Origin: Tanytarsus gracilentus
Taxonomy: Eukaryota; Arthropoda; Insecta; Diptera; Chironomidae
Length of the DNA: 64,000 nucleotides
NCBI GenBank assembly: GCA_038502055.1
Contig: JAXRKN010000044.1
Coordinates: forward strand, 4,126,001-4,190,000
Reading direction: 5' to 3'
Made by a program: the position numbers and the translations under genes. Shown here piece after piece: positions 51,395 to 63,121 of this stretch. The notes beneath the pieces are model-generated. The model ran no database searches. It was not told where the DNA came from and was given only the letters and a program-made list of their open reading frames with translations. Every line of letters begins with the position of its first letter. Position 1 is the stretch's first letter.

Positions 51395-53764
51395 CTACAC
51401 ATCAGTTCCGCCCTCGCCAACATAACCTTCGTCGGGTGAATTTCTATTGTTGGATAATGCACGTTTTAAGGCTGTTGTGACCGGTGGTAACACGGGAACT
51501 CCCCCCTTTTGCCAAACTCGTAATGTTTTCGCATTCATGGGTAAGCTGCCGTTCACCAGTAGACTGTTGGACGCCGAGGTCAATGTATTGAATTTATTCA
51601 AATGATGCTGTTGCTCGGCACCTGGTACAATCGGCAGTCCATAGTCGGATGGGTAGCCGGCAGCTATGGAGCAATTTAGATCATTGTCCAACATATGAGA
51701 AGTATTCGTATGATGTGCGTTAATGGCTTTGGGGAACGCTCGATTTACGAAATCTTCCGATGATGTCTCGTCGTCCATGTTCATTGTGTTGCTGCAGGAG
51801 CCTCTATTGTTATCGATTATTGGCATTTTATCGGAATAATTATGATAGCTCTGTGTCATTGCCGCATTCGAAATAGCGCGATTTATATACATTTCATTTG
51901 CTTGCTCCAACAATAAGTTGGAATTTAAGTTTGTCTCCCACAGACCCGATGGATAGAGTGAATCACAGCCGCCAGCTCGACTGTATTCACCACTATTAGG
52001 TCGATCCATTACTTCTCTACTAATGCCGCTAGTCCCGCTTAATGATGCAAGTAAATTATTTGTGACGGCGCTAAGTGTCCCGCCCGTTGTCGAAAGCGGT
52101 AAAAGCGATGAACTATCAATGCCAATTGCAGTCATATCCGAAACGCTGCCCTGTCGTTTTGTGTCATTTATCAAGTCGGGATTATTGCCCGACGTCGGTG
52201 AACCGTAGCTCGGACCCACTGACACAATACTTCCACTTGCATCGTAATGGCTTGTCGAATATGTGATGTCAGTTAATCGCGGCGGCTTTTGTATGGGATT
52301 CGTGTGTTTCACCTCCATCGACGACTCTTTACGATCAACAGAATTAACGGAATTAATGGGTGAAGTCGAACAAACCTTCCGGTTGAGGTTATTCGATGGA
52401 CTCACCGACGTTATCACTTCAACTTGATTTGGGGTTTTAGTTTCTACGTGTGGCAAATGACGCAGTCGTATTAGAAGAAATAGTATGATGAGAAGAATAA
52501 AGAGTATAAGAATAATGAGTGCCGCACTGAGACCGGCAATTTGCCCATTTCCAAAGGCACTCGTTACCGAGCGCATCACAACGTGCAGTGTGAAATTTGC
52601 CTCCGCGCTACCCGCTCTATTCTCAGCCACGCAATAGAACTCACTCGAATCTGCATCTTGTGCATTTGTGAGCACTAATTTGCTTCGCTTCTCGAAACTG
52701 CCATCTTCATAAATAAACACTTTTTGGTAGGAGCTAAATGCAGAATTATTATTTAACAGTCTTCCATTCCAGTACCAGGTTATTGATGCTGAAGGCACAG
52801 CACCAGTTCGACACACGAGAGAGGCATTCTCTCCACTTATTGCCTCGATATGACGTTTCACTGGTAGCATGTCGGGCTTGCATGCAAAATCATCCACATG
52901 AAGCTCCGCAAATGATTTATCAATGACTCGTTCAGGACCTCCACTGCAGAGAGGTGCAACGGGCAGGGGAATATTATTTTCAACTAACCACAATTTGGTA
53001 TTTCTTAAGCGGCAATCACATAGCCATGGATTGTCATGTAGCTCGACCGAGTGAAGCTTATTTAGTGTCTCAACTGTGCGTGTACGCAGCTCTGCCAATT
53101 TGTTACCGTTAAGCCGAAGCGAATGTAGTGAATCGAGATGTTCAAATGCTGATGCGGAGATGCTTTGCAGCTCACAGTGTGACAAATCCAATTTAGATAG
53201 ACTTAAAATGTTGCCAAATGCATGACTCTCAATTTTCTGTATGGGATTACTAGCTAATGTCAAGTCGCGCAACGATGTTATGTATTGAAATGCAGTTGCT
53301 GGCACAGATGTTAGCAGGTTATACGACAAGTCTAATTCAATCAGATTCGTAAGACCATCGAAAGCTTTATCGTCGATTTGGCCCAGACGACAATTTCGCA
53401 GATAGAGCTTTTGCAGGTTCAATAGTTCGGCACGACGAAAAGTTTCGCCGGCGAGTATTTGCAGGTTGGAGCCGCTCATGTCTAAGACTTGCGTGGATGG
53501 GTCAATGTTCTCGGGTATATTAATAAGTTGATGATCTAGACATTCGACAGTCTGTTTACCACCCTTCCACTTGCATGTACACACTGTAGGACAATTCCCT
53601 TCACGACACTCGACATGATTTGTAAATAATGCGATTATCATTAGGAGCACTACGACATAATTCATCGTCGTTCGTTTGCTCAACATTTGTCGCATCAATT
53701 TGCTTGCAGGAAGCTCCTCAACGAACGCAGTCATTTTGGTATATCCTATTTTACGAAGAGACAT
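51395..53764 (-). CDS. kek5: Kekkon-family LRR-Ig transmembrane receptor, Kek5-like, single exon
   Basis: Single-pass cell-surface protein; fly Kekkons modulate EGFR or BMP signalling and adhesion. The frame is 789 codons. Residues 34-53 (MNYVVVLLMIIALFTNHVEC) are a signal peptide, so translation may really begin at Met34 (ATG ending at 53665) and the first 33 residues would be 5' UTR. Then an LRR N-cap (NCPTVCTCKW, 57-66), about seven leucine-rich repeats (94-243), an LRR C-cap (NPWLCDC, 245-251, to C295), one Ig domain (about 308-396, Cys318 and Cys378, with the YCVAENRAG motif), a transmembrane helix (about 408-432) and a 355-residue Ser/Asn-rich tail. The tail ends RNSPDEGYVGEGGTDV, with VWQKGGVPVLPPVTTALKRAL just before it; this and the GTDV PDZ-binding end recall Kek5. 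Family membership is firm, the exact paralogue less so. Absence of coding introns is usual for this family. Confidence 0.93.
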   Translation of the reverse strand: MSLRKIGYTKMTAFVEELPASKLMRQMLSKRTTMNYVVVLLMIIALFTNHVECREGNCPTVCTCKWKGGKQTVECLDHQLINIPENIDPSTQVLDMSGSNLQILAGETFRRAELLNLQKLYLRNCRLGQIDDKAFDGLTNLIELDLSYNLLTSVPATAFQYITSLRDLTLASNPIQKIESHAFGNILSLSKLDLSHCELQSISASAFEHLDSLHSLRLNGNKLAELRTRTVETLNKLHSVELHDNPWLCDCRLRNTKLWLVENNIPLPVAPLCSGGPERVIDKSFAELHVDDFACKPDMLPVKRHIEAISGENASLVCRTGAVPSASITWYWNGRLLNNNSAFSSYQKVFIYEDGSFEKRSKLVLTNAQDADSSEFYCVAENRAGSAEANFTLHVVMRSVTSAFGNGQIAGLSAALIILILFILLIILFLLIRLRHLPHVETKTPNQVEVITSVSPSNNLNRKVCSTSPINSVNSVDRKESSMEVKHTNPIQKPPRLTDITYSTSHYDASGSIVSVGPSYGSPTSGNNPDLINDTKRQGSVSDMTAIGIDSSSLLPLSTTGGTLSAVTNNLLASLSGTSGISREVMDRPNSGEYSRAGGCDSLYPSGLWETNLNSNLLLEQANEMYINRAISNAAMTQSYHNYSDKMPIIDNNRGSCSNTMNMDDETSSEDFVNRAFPKAINAHHTNTSHMLDNDLNCSIAAGYPSDYGLPIVPGAEQQHHLNKFNTLTSASNSLLVNGSLPMNAKTLRVWQKGGVPVLPPVTTALKRALSNNRNSPDEGYVGEGGTDV

Positions 53765-56495
53765 AGTTTTGCATAAATTTATTCCTAGTTATGCTTCTTG
53801 CATAACTTATCATTTAATAAAACTATTATGCTAAATATTCTTTTTGGCTTATTTGTGATTTTATTCAACTGAAGCTACTGTTAGTACTTAATTAATTATC
53901 CACACCTATAATCACTGATAAATATTATTATTACACGTTTGACGGTTTTCATGGTCACATTAAACTGTGGTTAATCTTTTTTTTTAATCCTGTCTTTAAT
54001 TCACAAATTTACTCTTTATTAAATTCACTGATTTATATCCGAGTGTTGAGTAAACAATTACTTTTCTCTCCTTCTGTCACTGACGTTGCAAATTATTGCG
54101 GAAATGGATGTAATTAAAGACTTTTGTGTTCTATCTCCAAATGTCACCATATTCTCATTAATGTTCAGTTATTAGAACTTTTTTCTCTCTCTATGATCGA
54201 GCGTAAGCAAAGATTTGTTTAATGGCTAAACTGCGAATGATTAATTGCGTAGATAACACATTTTCCCATGCAATTATAATTCATTATTTTCTCTCTCTTT
54301 CATTTTTTTCTGCTTCATAGATTTTTTTTTTCGCTTCTTCGGTCAATCGGTCGATTGTATTGCATGAGATTGTTAGCTATATAATAACCATAAATCACTA
54401 CACGTTTTTCTTTATAGAACCTCCAATATTTTTACACACACACACCGAAAATCAGAAATTATTATAATTTTCTTCCTCAAATTTTTTTTTCTTCTCTCGA
54501 ATGGTTTCAGCTACGGTACACACACTTTTATGGTTATATTCATTTTAGCATACTGATTCTTATTACTTTTTTCTTTTTATTTTTGGTGGAAAGAGAGAGA
54601 GAAAAAAACTTTTTATTTTTCTTTCTTTGCCATTCAATTTCTTATGTGCGGTTCAATCTCAATGAAACTTTTTTTTGAGCACTCTTCACATGAATTTTCG
54701 TTAATTTTCTATAGCCTCTTTTTTTTCTTCTCTCGTTTATGAATGTAAGTCTCGTATGTGAACCATAACTTATATTCGATTTCTAGTTTTCATGCTCTCG
54801 CTCTTGCGTCCATTTCTACACACATTCGTGATTTCGTCCGCAATCAAAAGCAAATTCTTGACTTCATACACAATTTTTTTTTTTGCTCTGTGCCACAATT
54901 AAGGCCAAAAAACCTTTCTGCTGTTACTTCTCGTGTTTTTCATATCTTTTGACTTCGTTAGTCAACTTTTTTTTTGACGTTCATTAGGGCATGAAGTTTA
55001 TGTCGCACAGAGAGAAAAAAAATCACTTTTTCTGGTGTTTATAATCCTTGCGCATTCATTATATTTTATTATGTAATTTATTATTTTTTATTACTTTCTA
55101 GATATGCGAATTTTTATCTTTAAGTTTTTTTATTGATTTTCTTTTCTGTCGGCATTTATGAAAATCTTTATCGTTGATTTTTCTATCTTTCATAAATTTT
55201 TAATGACTGCGAATTTTTCGCAAATATTTTTTTCTCACACTTTGAATCGAGGAATTTCTTTTGAGAGACTTCTTCATTCAATTTCAACTTCCTCTGCTTG
55301 CATTTTTAAAGTGCTTCTTCTTCTCAAAACGGTTTCGAAGAGAGATGAGCAAATTTGAGTACATCCACTTGCCGCGATCATCCGAAATTGACTGAAATCT
55401 TTTCCTTTCTCATTTCGGCAACGAAAAATGTTGTGTATGGAGAACGGAAGTCTTGCGTTGAATACGAAGAAGATTCTTTATAACCGTGAGCGCGAACCGT
55501 GAGAGTAAAAAGTAAGCGAGAGAGAGAAATTAGATGGTTTTTTGAGAGAACTCATGTACATTCGAACATTGTCGGTGATGACGAGAAAGGAAGTGAAGTG
55601 AAGTGAGGGGAAGAATGCCCATTGACTCGAGCATGCGCAGTGATTGCACTTTACAATGTTTATGATAAATTTGCCGAAAGAAGAGTAATTCAAAACTTTT
55701 TCTTATGGAACATTTTCATGCGAAACCATGCAACATAAAATTGCTCTATTTCGGTCGGATGCAGTTGCAGTCATATTAAATTCTCTTGGCACTTGCATGC
55801 GGCCACAATAACAAGCAAAAAAATAAACAAAACTTTCTGACAATAATGGCAGCATTTATGACAATTTCTTTGTGAGACCTATTAGGAGTGGATCAAGCAG
55901 CACTATGAGTTTTTCTGTAACATTAATTCTAATGAAATTTTGCGCTTTTGTTGTGAACAATAAATTATCTTTCCATCGCCATTTCCTCTCCGCTTTTTCT
56001 TTTTTTTTTGCTTCATCCACTGCTGCATGATTTCTCTAAATATTATAGCTGTTCTCTTCAAGTTATTGCCATTGTCGTTGATTGTATGTTAGACTGCTCT
56101 CCTTTGAGTGTGTGCAAGTATGTTTTTTATGCTTGGTGGCCCAGTACTTTTGTTATTATGCTCTGTTTACTGCAGTAGCAACAAAAAATGATTTGTCATT
56201 AAGAAATCTCTTTTAACAGCATTCTCTTCACTTTACATTTGCGTTGTTCGCCTTTTTTATGTGTGCACATACAGTTGTTGTCAAAATTAGAAAATTTTAA
56301 GAGTGATTTTTGGCGAATCTTGTCAAATGTAAATTCGCTTTGAGTTTAAATTTATGTAAGAGGTTTTTGAATGAAATTGTTCAATTTTTGCTTTTTGGAG
56401 TGTTTAACAAAAATCTTTTAAGAATCATAAAAAATTAGCAATATATTTTAATTTAAATTTCAAAGCTCCAAATTTTATAAAAACCACAAAATTGT
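53765..56495. other. Upstream region of the Kekkon gene
   Basis: Presumed promoter and 5' UTR region of the minus-strand Kekkon gene. It is strongly pyrimidine-rich on the plus strand, i.e. GA-rich on the coding strand, at about 54.1-54.75 kb (TTTTCTCTC phrases) and GA-rich on the plus strand around 55.5-55.6 kb. A GCATGCGCA site (55631-55639) resembles an NRF1-type promoter motif. No TATA box with good initiator spacing was found, and no other exon is recognisable. Confidence 0.4.
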
Positions 56496-56503
56496 GAAAT
56501 TAC

Positions 56504-57279
56504 CAGGGGTTTAAGTCGTTCGACCGATAACCGATGGTCGGCTAAACATCTTAGCCGATGACCTTTTTGCAGCTTTCGGCTAAAACCGGTTTTAGCCGAC
56601 CGAAGTTTTTTTCGATCGGCTAAAATCGGTCAGAGCCGACCGAAGTTATTTTCGATCGGCTAAAATCGGTCAGAGCCGACCGAAGTTTTTTTCGATCGGC
56701 TAAAGCCGGTCAGAGCTAACTGATTTTTTTTCGGTCGGCTACAATCGAACAGCTAAACCGGTCAGAGCCGACCGATCAGCCGAATTTAGCCGTTCAATTA
56801 AAACACTCAAGAAAACTTTCTAACTTTGTATATCACCTAAAATTAAAGGTCTGGAAGCGAGATCCAATGAAACCAACATCCAGTGCTGGAAGTGAAATTG
56901 AATTTCACGTTTAGGCCTGTAATTTAGTTCCAATTGACTCTTAATATCAATAGACCTTTAATTTCAGGTGAAATTTGAAGTGAGAATATTGTCTAGAGTG
57001 TTTTAATTGAACGGCTAAATTCGGCTAACCGGTCGGCTCTGACCGGTTTAGCTGACCGATTGTAGCCGACCGAAAAAAAATCAGTTGGCTCTGACCGGCT
57101 TTAGCCGATCGAAAAAAACTTCGGTCGGCTCTGACCGATTTTAGCCGATCGAAAATAACTTCGGTCGGCTCTGACCGATTTTAGCCGATCGAAAAAAACT
57201 TCGGTCGGCTAAAACCGGTTTTAGCTGAAAGCTGCAAAAAGGTCATCGGCTAATAACGGTCGGTCGACTTAAACCCCTG
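56504..57279. mobile_element. Non-autonomous hAT-type foldback element with 8-bp target duplication
   Basis: The element begins CAGGGGTTTAAGTCG and ends with its exact inverse (CGACTTAAACCCCTG). It is flanked by GAAATTAC on both sides (56496-56503 and 57280-57287). CAGGG ends plus an 8-bp duplication are the signature of the hAT superfamily. The 776 bp form one large foldback: arms of about 305 and 284 bases (to 56808 and from 56996), a further inverted pair CACCTAAAATTAAAGGTCT (56834-56852) against 56952-56970 inside them, and a perfect central palindrome GTGAAATTGAATTTCAC (56892-56908). Each arm carries about three 40-bp tandem units rich in CGATCGGCTAAAATCGGTC and AGCCGACCG. It is much GC-richer than its flanks. 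There is no coding frame, so mobility would need a transposase from elsewhere. Confidence 0.9.
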
Positions 57280-57287
57280 GAAATTAC

Positions 57288-60200
57288 TGTTGTGGACTTT
57301 TTTTCTCGTGGAGTTAGTGCACGGACCCCTAAAATTTAAATTTGTAATTTTAAATTAATTTTATCTCAAATAATTAATTTCTAAAACTTTCAAATTTTTT
57401 CCAAAAAAATTCTTCATTTTTTCACTCCTAATTTTTGCCAAATTCTTATCGCATTTTCCAAGTGGGTGGAAAGAGATTGATGTGTTCCTGAGTTGGCTCT
57501 TGTATGCTCAGAAAGAAATATCTTTATTTTTAATGGGAATTTTTTTCCTCTATAACACACTCATTGTATTTTATTTTCATTTATCCTTGCGTATATAGCC
57601 GAAAAAAAAATCATTATCAGCAGCTTTTTTTTTGTTCAACAACTCTCGATAGGATGAAAAAAGTGTTGACGACATAAAAATATTCAACATCAAAAAAAAG
57701 TTTTACATAAAATTTAAATGCAGACATCTGTTGACAATTTTCTTAAGCAAATAACTCTTCCCTCATCGAAACTTTATCCTTCCTCGAACATCAAAGAGAA
57801 ATAATTTTTAAAATCATCTTGAAGGTATCTCAAGGTGGCTTTTTAGTTTCGAGACTTTATCGTCTATTTATTTTTGTTAATTTTATTATTTTTCACTCGC
57901 AAATGCAATCCATAAAGTTTCATCAAATTTAACGAAGTTTTCTTGCTAAATGTTTACCAAAAAAACCCATCGCTAAACTTATGTGTGAATCACGAATAGA
58001 AATGCGGTTCACTTGGGGTGCTTTGGTAGAGAAAGTTTTAGTTGAAAAATGTTTTGTACTCAGAAATGCATGCGAAAAATTTTCCAGTTAAATCTCATAA
58101 AAATTTCAATATGCTTCTAACCATAACTGCAGCCACACAAGCATAAACAGCAAAGTTCTTAGTATATTTTTACTGAAACTATCAACATTTTGTTACTTCC
58201 ATATATTTTTTCATGCATATTCGTTCGTGTGCATGCGACGAGCTATCATGGAATTTTTTTTGCTGCTTAATTTCATCAAAATCCCTTTTCGTATTTGTTG
58301 CGAACTCTCTACATGTGCAGAATTAAAAAAAAAGGATGAAATTAAGAAACTTTCATGTTGCACCTTTAAGAGGAAAAGGAAGCTCGTAATTTTATAAAGA
58401 AACCGCAGAGTTTGTGTTTAAAAATTGTCGGATGCAAAAAAAATAAAATTATGAGATGAAAGATGTCACAAATCAGCTCACACTCACACACCGACCGAAA
58501 TTTAATTGAAAGTTTTTCACATTTTGTGTGATTTCAAGCCAGCAAAAAAAAAGTTACAGAAATGTCTGGTGAAATTAAATACGCTACAAACAATCACGTT
58601 TCCCATCCCTTCATTTCCTCATTCACAACTTTTTGCTCTCTTTCTCTAAAATGTGACTGCTGTAGCAAATTTCTGTTTCCTTTTTTGTGGCTTTCAGATT
58701 CATTTACTCCAGCTCAAGCGTCCATGAAAATATTATGAAGGGCATGTAGTTGTGAAAACGATTGAAATGGGTTCAAATGGATTCGAGGAAAAAGATTGCG
58801 ATGATTCTGAGAAATTATTTTACGAAAAAAATAAGAAAATCCACGTGTTTATGATCCAAAAGATTTTTAAGCAAAGATTGAAAATAATATCTTCAAGGAA
58901 TCTTAAATTTTTTGAAGCACTTTACTGAATTTAAAAGATTTAAAATTTTAAAACGTAAAACTCATTAGAAAATATTTTTGGAACTCCATCCTGTCCTTAG
59001 ATTGCTAATTTATCATTTCAACGAATCTATCTAAAACTCCTGTGACCATTTATCATTGCCGTATATCAAGCATGCTTTATAATTACGTTTTGATTTGAAG
59101 AAAATGTTTATTGAATTTAAATTAGCCTAATTAATTTAGGCTTCAAATAATTGAGTTAAGTTAGAGACTCTGTATTTATGTGGAGATGTGTGAAAACTCA
59201 TTTAAGTTCGAGTCTTGAGGAAATTTTATGCTAAATGTTCAATAATTAAATTATTTCGTTCGTTCCTTAAGAATTTTTAATTGAATCTTCGTGTGTCTAA
59301 TGAAAACTCTTTCAACCTAACTAGAATTCTCAATGTAATTTTGCTATCGAGAGATGATGGCAGAGAAAATTGAAAATCTCAGTCCCAAATGCTTAATTTA
59401 CTTCCAAAAAAAATTCATTCCTTTCTCTTAGAAACGTGTGGATAATAAAAAAAACTTAAGTATGGGGGTGTCGTACGTGAGCGGTGTTAATTTGCTAAAG
59501 TTTAACGAATCTGAAGGAAAATGAGAATGTTGGATGAAGAAATTGCGATAGATTTTAAAGATTTAATTTTGTAACATTTAACAAGCAGAAAAAATTAATA
59601 TCGTTTAAAATTTTAAAATTCATTAATATGAGTGAGAAGCTTTCAATCAGAACTTCTGATTCCGAAGGAGACAAAATTAAAACTTTCACAAGTTAAATTA
59701 TTCCAGGAAACTTTTTTCAATTCAATTCCAGCTCTTTCAATTCAAATCTCACATTAACCTAAAATGTTGCATTATTTTTCTCCTTCAATTCCTTGAAATT
59801 CATTGAATCCTTTCTGCACGTTCTCACTCCGGAAATATTTCTATGTCATTTACATAAAAGCTTAATGAAATATGAACTTTTACTGGTTGCAACATTTACG
59901 ATCTTTCATTTCCCCGCAACATTTTTTTGCTTCTACGAAAATATGCATTATTGAGCAACGTCGTAAACTCCTTTTATGACTGCAATATAATTATGTGTGC
60001 AGAAAATTATACTTTTTTTGGCTTTACGTTTTTCATCTTCAATTTTTTGTTGCAAATGCGCTTTTTAGAAATATTTTTTTTTAAAGGAATGAAAAATATT
60101 TCCTAAGACATTTTTTTTTCAATATAAATTTTTTTATTTTATGACGACCTCAGAATTTCATAAAAGGGAGAGAGAAAAAACCCATACACAGTTTTTGCAA

Positions 60201-61032
60201 CAATTCTGTTGGCGGTAATTCTCAAACCACAATGAATCTGGCGATTTGCGCTACGCCTGAGGTATCAATCTTATTTTTTTGAGACTGACTTATGCTGATG
60301 GCAAAAAAAGTTAATTGAAATTATTCACAAAAAAAGTGAAACAGCGAAGAGAGAAAAAGTGAAACCTTGGAAGTAAAGGAAGTCGAAGTCGTTTTTCATC
60401 TTTTTAGGATCTGGTGGAGATTTTTTTATTGAGATGCTTAAAAATTTAAGATTATGGAAAATAAAAAGTATTTTTTTAAATGACACTCTGAATTAATTTT
60501 TAAAGAATAAAAAAATATATTTTCTATATAAATTTGCAAATAAATAATTAATTCATTATTTTACCACGCTGAGCCCTAAACCAACTTTAAAATAATTTCG
60601 TTATTCATTGTTTGCTATCAGCAGTGTGTTTGGCAAATAAATTCGGAAAGTTCTTTGTTCCGAAAAGAATGGAATAAAAACACAATTAGCGCAGAACAAC
60701 ACGTAAAATTAATTTAGTCGAGAGAAAGAGACAAAAGTTTGAGATTTTTGAGTAATGAATAGATTTCAATGAATACAATCCAAATTTTTTGTTTCAAAAA
60801 CTTTCAAGCAAGACAAAAACGATTGTTGAATTTAATTGTAAATTTTAACTTTATTGCCTCCAAAAAATTAATTTTATTTTTTGTGATTTTTTAAGATTTT
60901 GAATTTATTTAATTTCATTTCGTATGATTAAAATTAATTAATCTCGACACTAACATACTAAAGCATTTTAATAAAATTAATTTAACTATTAAAGTTTCTA
61001 ATTTTTTTTACAAGTTGAGATTAGCAAATAAA
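57288..61032. other. Intergenic region between the foldback element and ADCK1
   Basis: AT-rich DNA with no recognisable exon or RNA gene on either strand. Short T runs and GA-rich patches are scattered through it. Nothing stands out beyond the promoter motifs at its right edge. Confidence 0.55.
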
Positions 61033-61235
61033 AGATGGCGCTACTGTGCGCTCTGAGTGTTCCATTAAAAATTTAAATTTTTTTTAAATCATCCGTATAT
61101 TAATATTTCAAGATGAATGTTTTAAGAATCAAAAAAATTAAAACTTTATTATCGATAATTTTTATAATTAAGATGAATTTTTCCATCCCCTTTTTTTACA
61201 CTCTTTTTATGTGCCGATAGGGAAAATCAGCTGAT
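61033..61235 (+). promoter_or_regulatory. ADCK1 promoter motifs: CTCF-like site, DRE, E-box
   Basis: Three motifs precede the ADCK1 ATG at 61293. AGATGGCGC (61033-61041) matches the CTCF core pattern AGRKGGCRS. TATCGATA (61150-61157) is the exact DREF-binding DRE of fly housekeeping promoters. ATCAGCTGAT (61226-61235) is the palindromic core-promoter E-box. There is no TATA box at an appropriate place. The combination suits a constitutively expressed mitochondrial gene. Function is inferred from motif identity only. Confidence 0.5.
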
Positions 61236-61292
61236 TTTTGTTTATAAAGTTTTAAAAATTATAAAAGAGTTTATTTAAATATTTAAGTTCTA

Positions 61293-62991
61293 ATGCTACG
61301 TAAAACATTAAGTTTATCGTTTAAAAGTAATTTTAAATCATGTGTGAGACATTCCCACGCGAAAAATACTCCGAATTTAATTCAGAAGTATCAGAAAACA
61401 GCAATAATTTCATCATGTCTTGGCTCTCTTTATTTGTATGATTATTTAATGCGAGAAGGTCAATCTTTCGGTGCATTCCATCGATTCTTGAGATCAGCCA
61501 AGATTGCCATTCAAATATCAATGGATTACAGCATAGGATTGTATGGACTCGATGAGAATTCGGAAGATTATGAAAAAGTCTTAAAGGAAGTTCATCTTAA
61601 AGCAGCGAACAGACTGCTCGTGGGTTGCATGCAAAATGGTGGATTGTACATAAAAATTGGACAAGGCATGGCAGCAATTAATCACATTTTACCAGTTGAA
61701 TACACTGAAACACTAAAGCAGCTGGAAGATAAGTGCTTGGAGCGAAAAAAAGATGAGGTTCAAAAGCTTTTTATCCAGGACTTTGGCAAAACACCCGATG
61801 AGCTTTTTGCAGAGTTTAATTACCAACCAATAGCGGCCGCTTCACTGGCTCAAGTTTTTCGAGCTAAAACAAAAGAGGGCAAAGATGTTGCCGTAAAAGT
61901 TCAATACATCGATCTTCAGAGGAGATTCAAAGGCGATGTCACGACGATTTTATTTCTTCAAGATCTAATTGCAATGGTTCATAAGAACTACAATTTTGGA
62001 TGGATGCTGAGGGATCTCAAAAATTCAGTTGAAATGGAACTTGATTTTATAAATGAGGCTAAAAATGGCGAGCAGTGTGCGAATGACTTGAAGCACTTTA
62101 AATATATTCACATTCCAAAGGTCAGATTTGATCGTCAAAACAAATGTGCGCTAACTATTTTTCTAATTTTAGGTTTATCACGAGCTTTCTGGCACGCGAG
62201 TTCTCACGTGTGAATTTATCGATAACGCTTGCAAGATTAGTGACGTTAATGGCATTAATCGAATGAAATTAAGTCTTACAGAAGTCGATAAAAAACTCTT
62301 TGAAATATTCGCATATCAAATCTTTACCAGTGGATTTGTTCATGCTGACCCGCACCCTGGAAATATTTTCGTTAGAAGAAACAAAGAATCTAATAAGCTT
62401 GAATTGGTGCTCCTCGATCATGGCCTATACGAAAAAATTCCAAAGGAAATTCGATATAATCTCAGTAGATTTTGGGAAGCGATCGTTTTGAGGGATTACG
62501 ACATGATGAAAACTTATAGTGAAAAGCTAGGTGTTTCAGATCACAAAAGATTCGCTGAGATTTTACTTCAGAAACCACTCGAAGTAAATAAATTCAGTTT
62601 CTCAACGAGATACACAGAAACGGAAGTGAACTACATGAAGAAAATTGCGTCGCAGCATTTTGACATAATCATGAACATATTAAGTGACATGCCTCGAAAT
62701 CTTCTCTTTATTGTGCGAAATTTAAATATCGTGAGAGCGATTGCGAGGGATCACGGTGATGTGGTCGACAGACCTAAAATTATGGCTCGATTTGCCATCA
62801 CGTCATTGTTTAGTTCAAGTGGAAATTTCTTTAGTTTCTTGAAGAGAAAAATATTTTTTGAATATCGATTGTGGAAAACTTTTATGCAATTTTGGGTGAT
62901 GAGAAAATATTTAATGCTTCTTGAGGTGCTAGGAAGAGCACCGCATGATACTTCATCAATTCTAAATTTTGACTTTGATCAAAGGAGATAA
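61293..62991 (+). CDS. Adck1: ADCK1, mitochondrial aarF/ABC1-domain atypical kinase, two exons
   Basis: Member of the UbiB/ADCK atypical kinase family, which acts in mitochondria (ADCK1 is linked to cristae and lipid homeostasis; this is family knowledge). Exons 61293-62120 and 62173-62991, separated by a 52-bp GT...AG intron, give 548 residues, close to the usual 520-530. The N-terminus (MLRKTLSLSFKSNFKSCVRH) is basic and hydroxylated like a mitochondrial presequence. The family KxGQ motif is KIGQ at 121-124; the Ala-rich loop AAASLAQV is at 181-188, the VAVK lysine at 202, ELDFINEA at 249-256, the catalytic HADPHPGN at 333-340 and the metal-binding LLDHG at 356-360. All key residues are present, so the domain looks intact. 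Skipping the intron's removal would truncate the protein about 30 residues later. Confidence 0.95.
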
Positions 62992-63065
62992 AATTGTTAA
63001 CAATTTTTGGAAATTAACAAACGGGTTCTTAGAATTAAAAGTGGTAAAAGTTTTTCTTGATCGGA

Positions 63066-63080
63066 AATAAAAAATTTATT
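63066..63080. terminator. Overlapping back-to-back polyadenylation signals
   Basis: AATAAAAAATTTATT is a palindrome of AATAAA (63066-63071, serving ADCK1 on the plus strand, 75 bases after its stop) and TTTATT (63075-63080, AATAAA on the minus strand, 42 bases after the stop of the next gene). The two convergent transcripts would therefore end within tens of bases of each other or overlap. Confidence 0.6.
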
Positions 63081-63121
63081 TTCTTCCAATTAATTTCTCC
63101 TCTCTTAATTATTCACAGCAA

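Noticed and set aside
52023..52926. Short plus-strand frames within the Kekkon gene
   Set aside because: Shadows of the 789-codon minus-strand frame.
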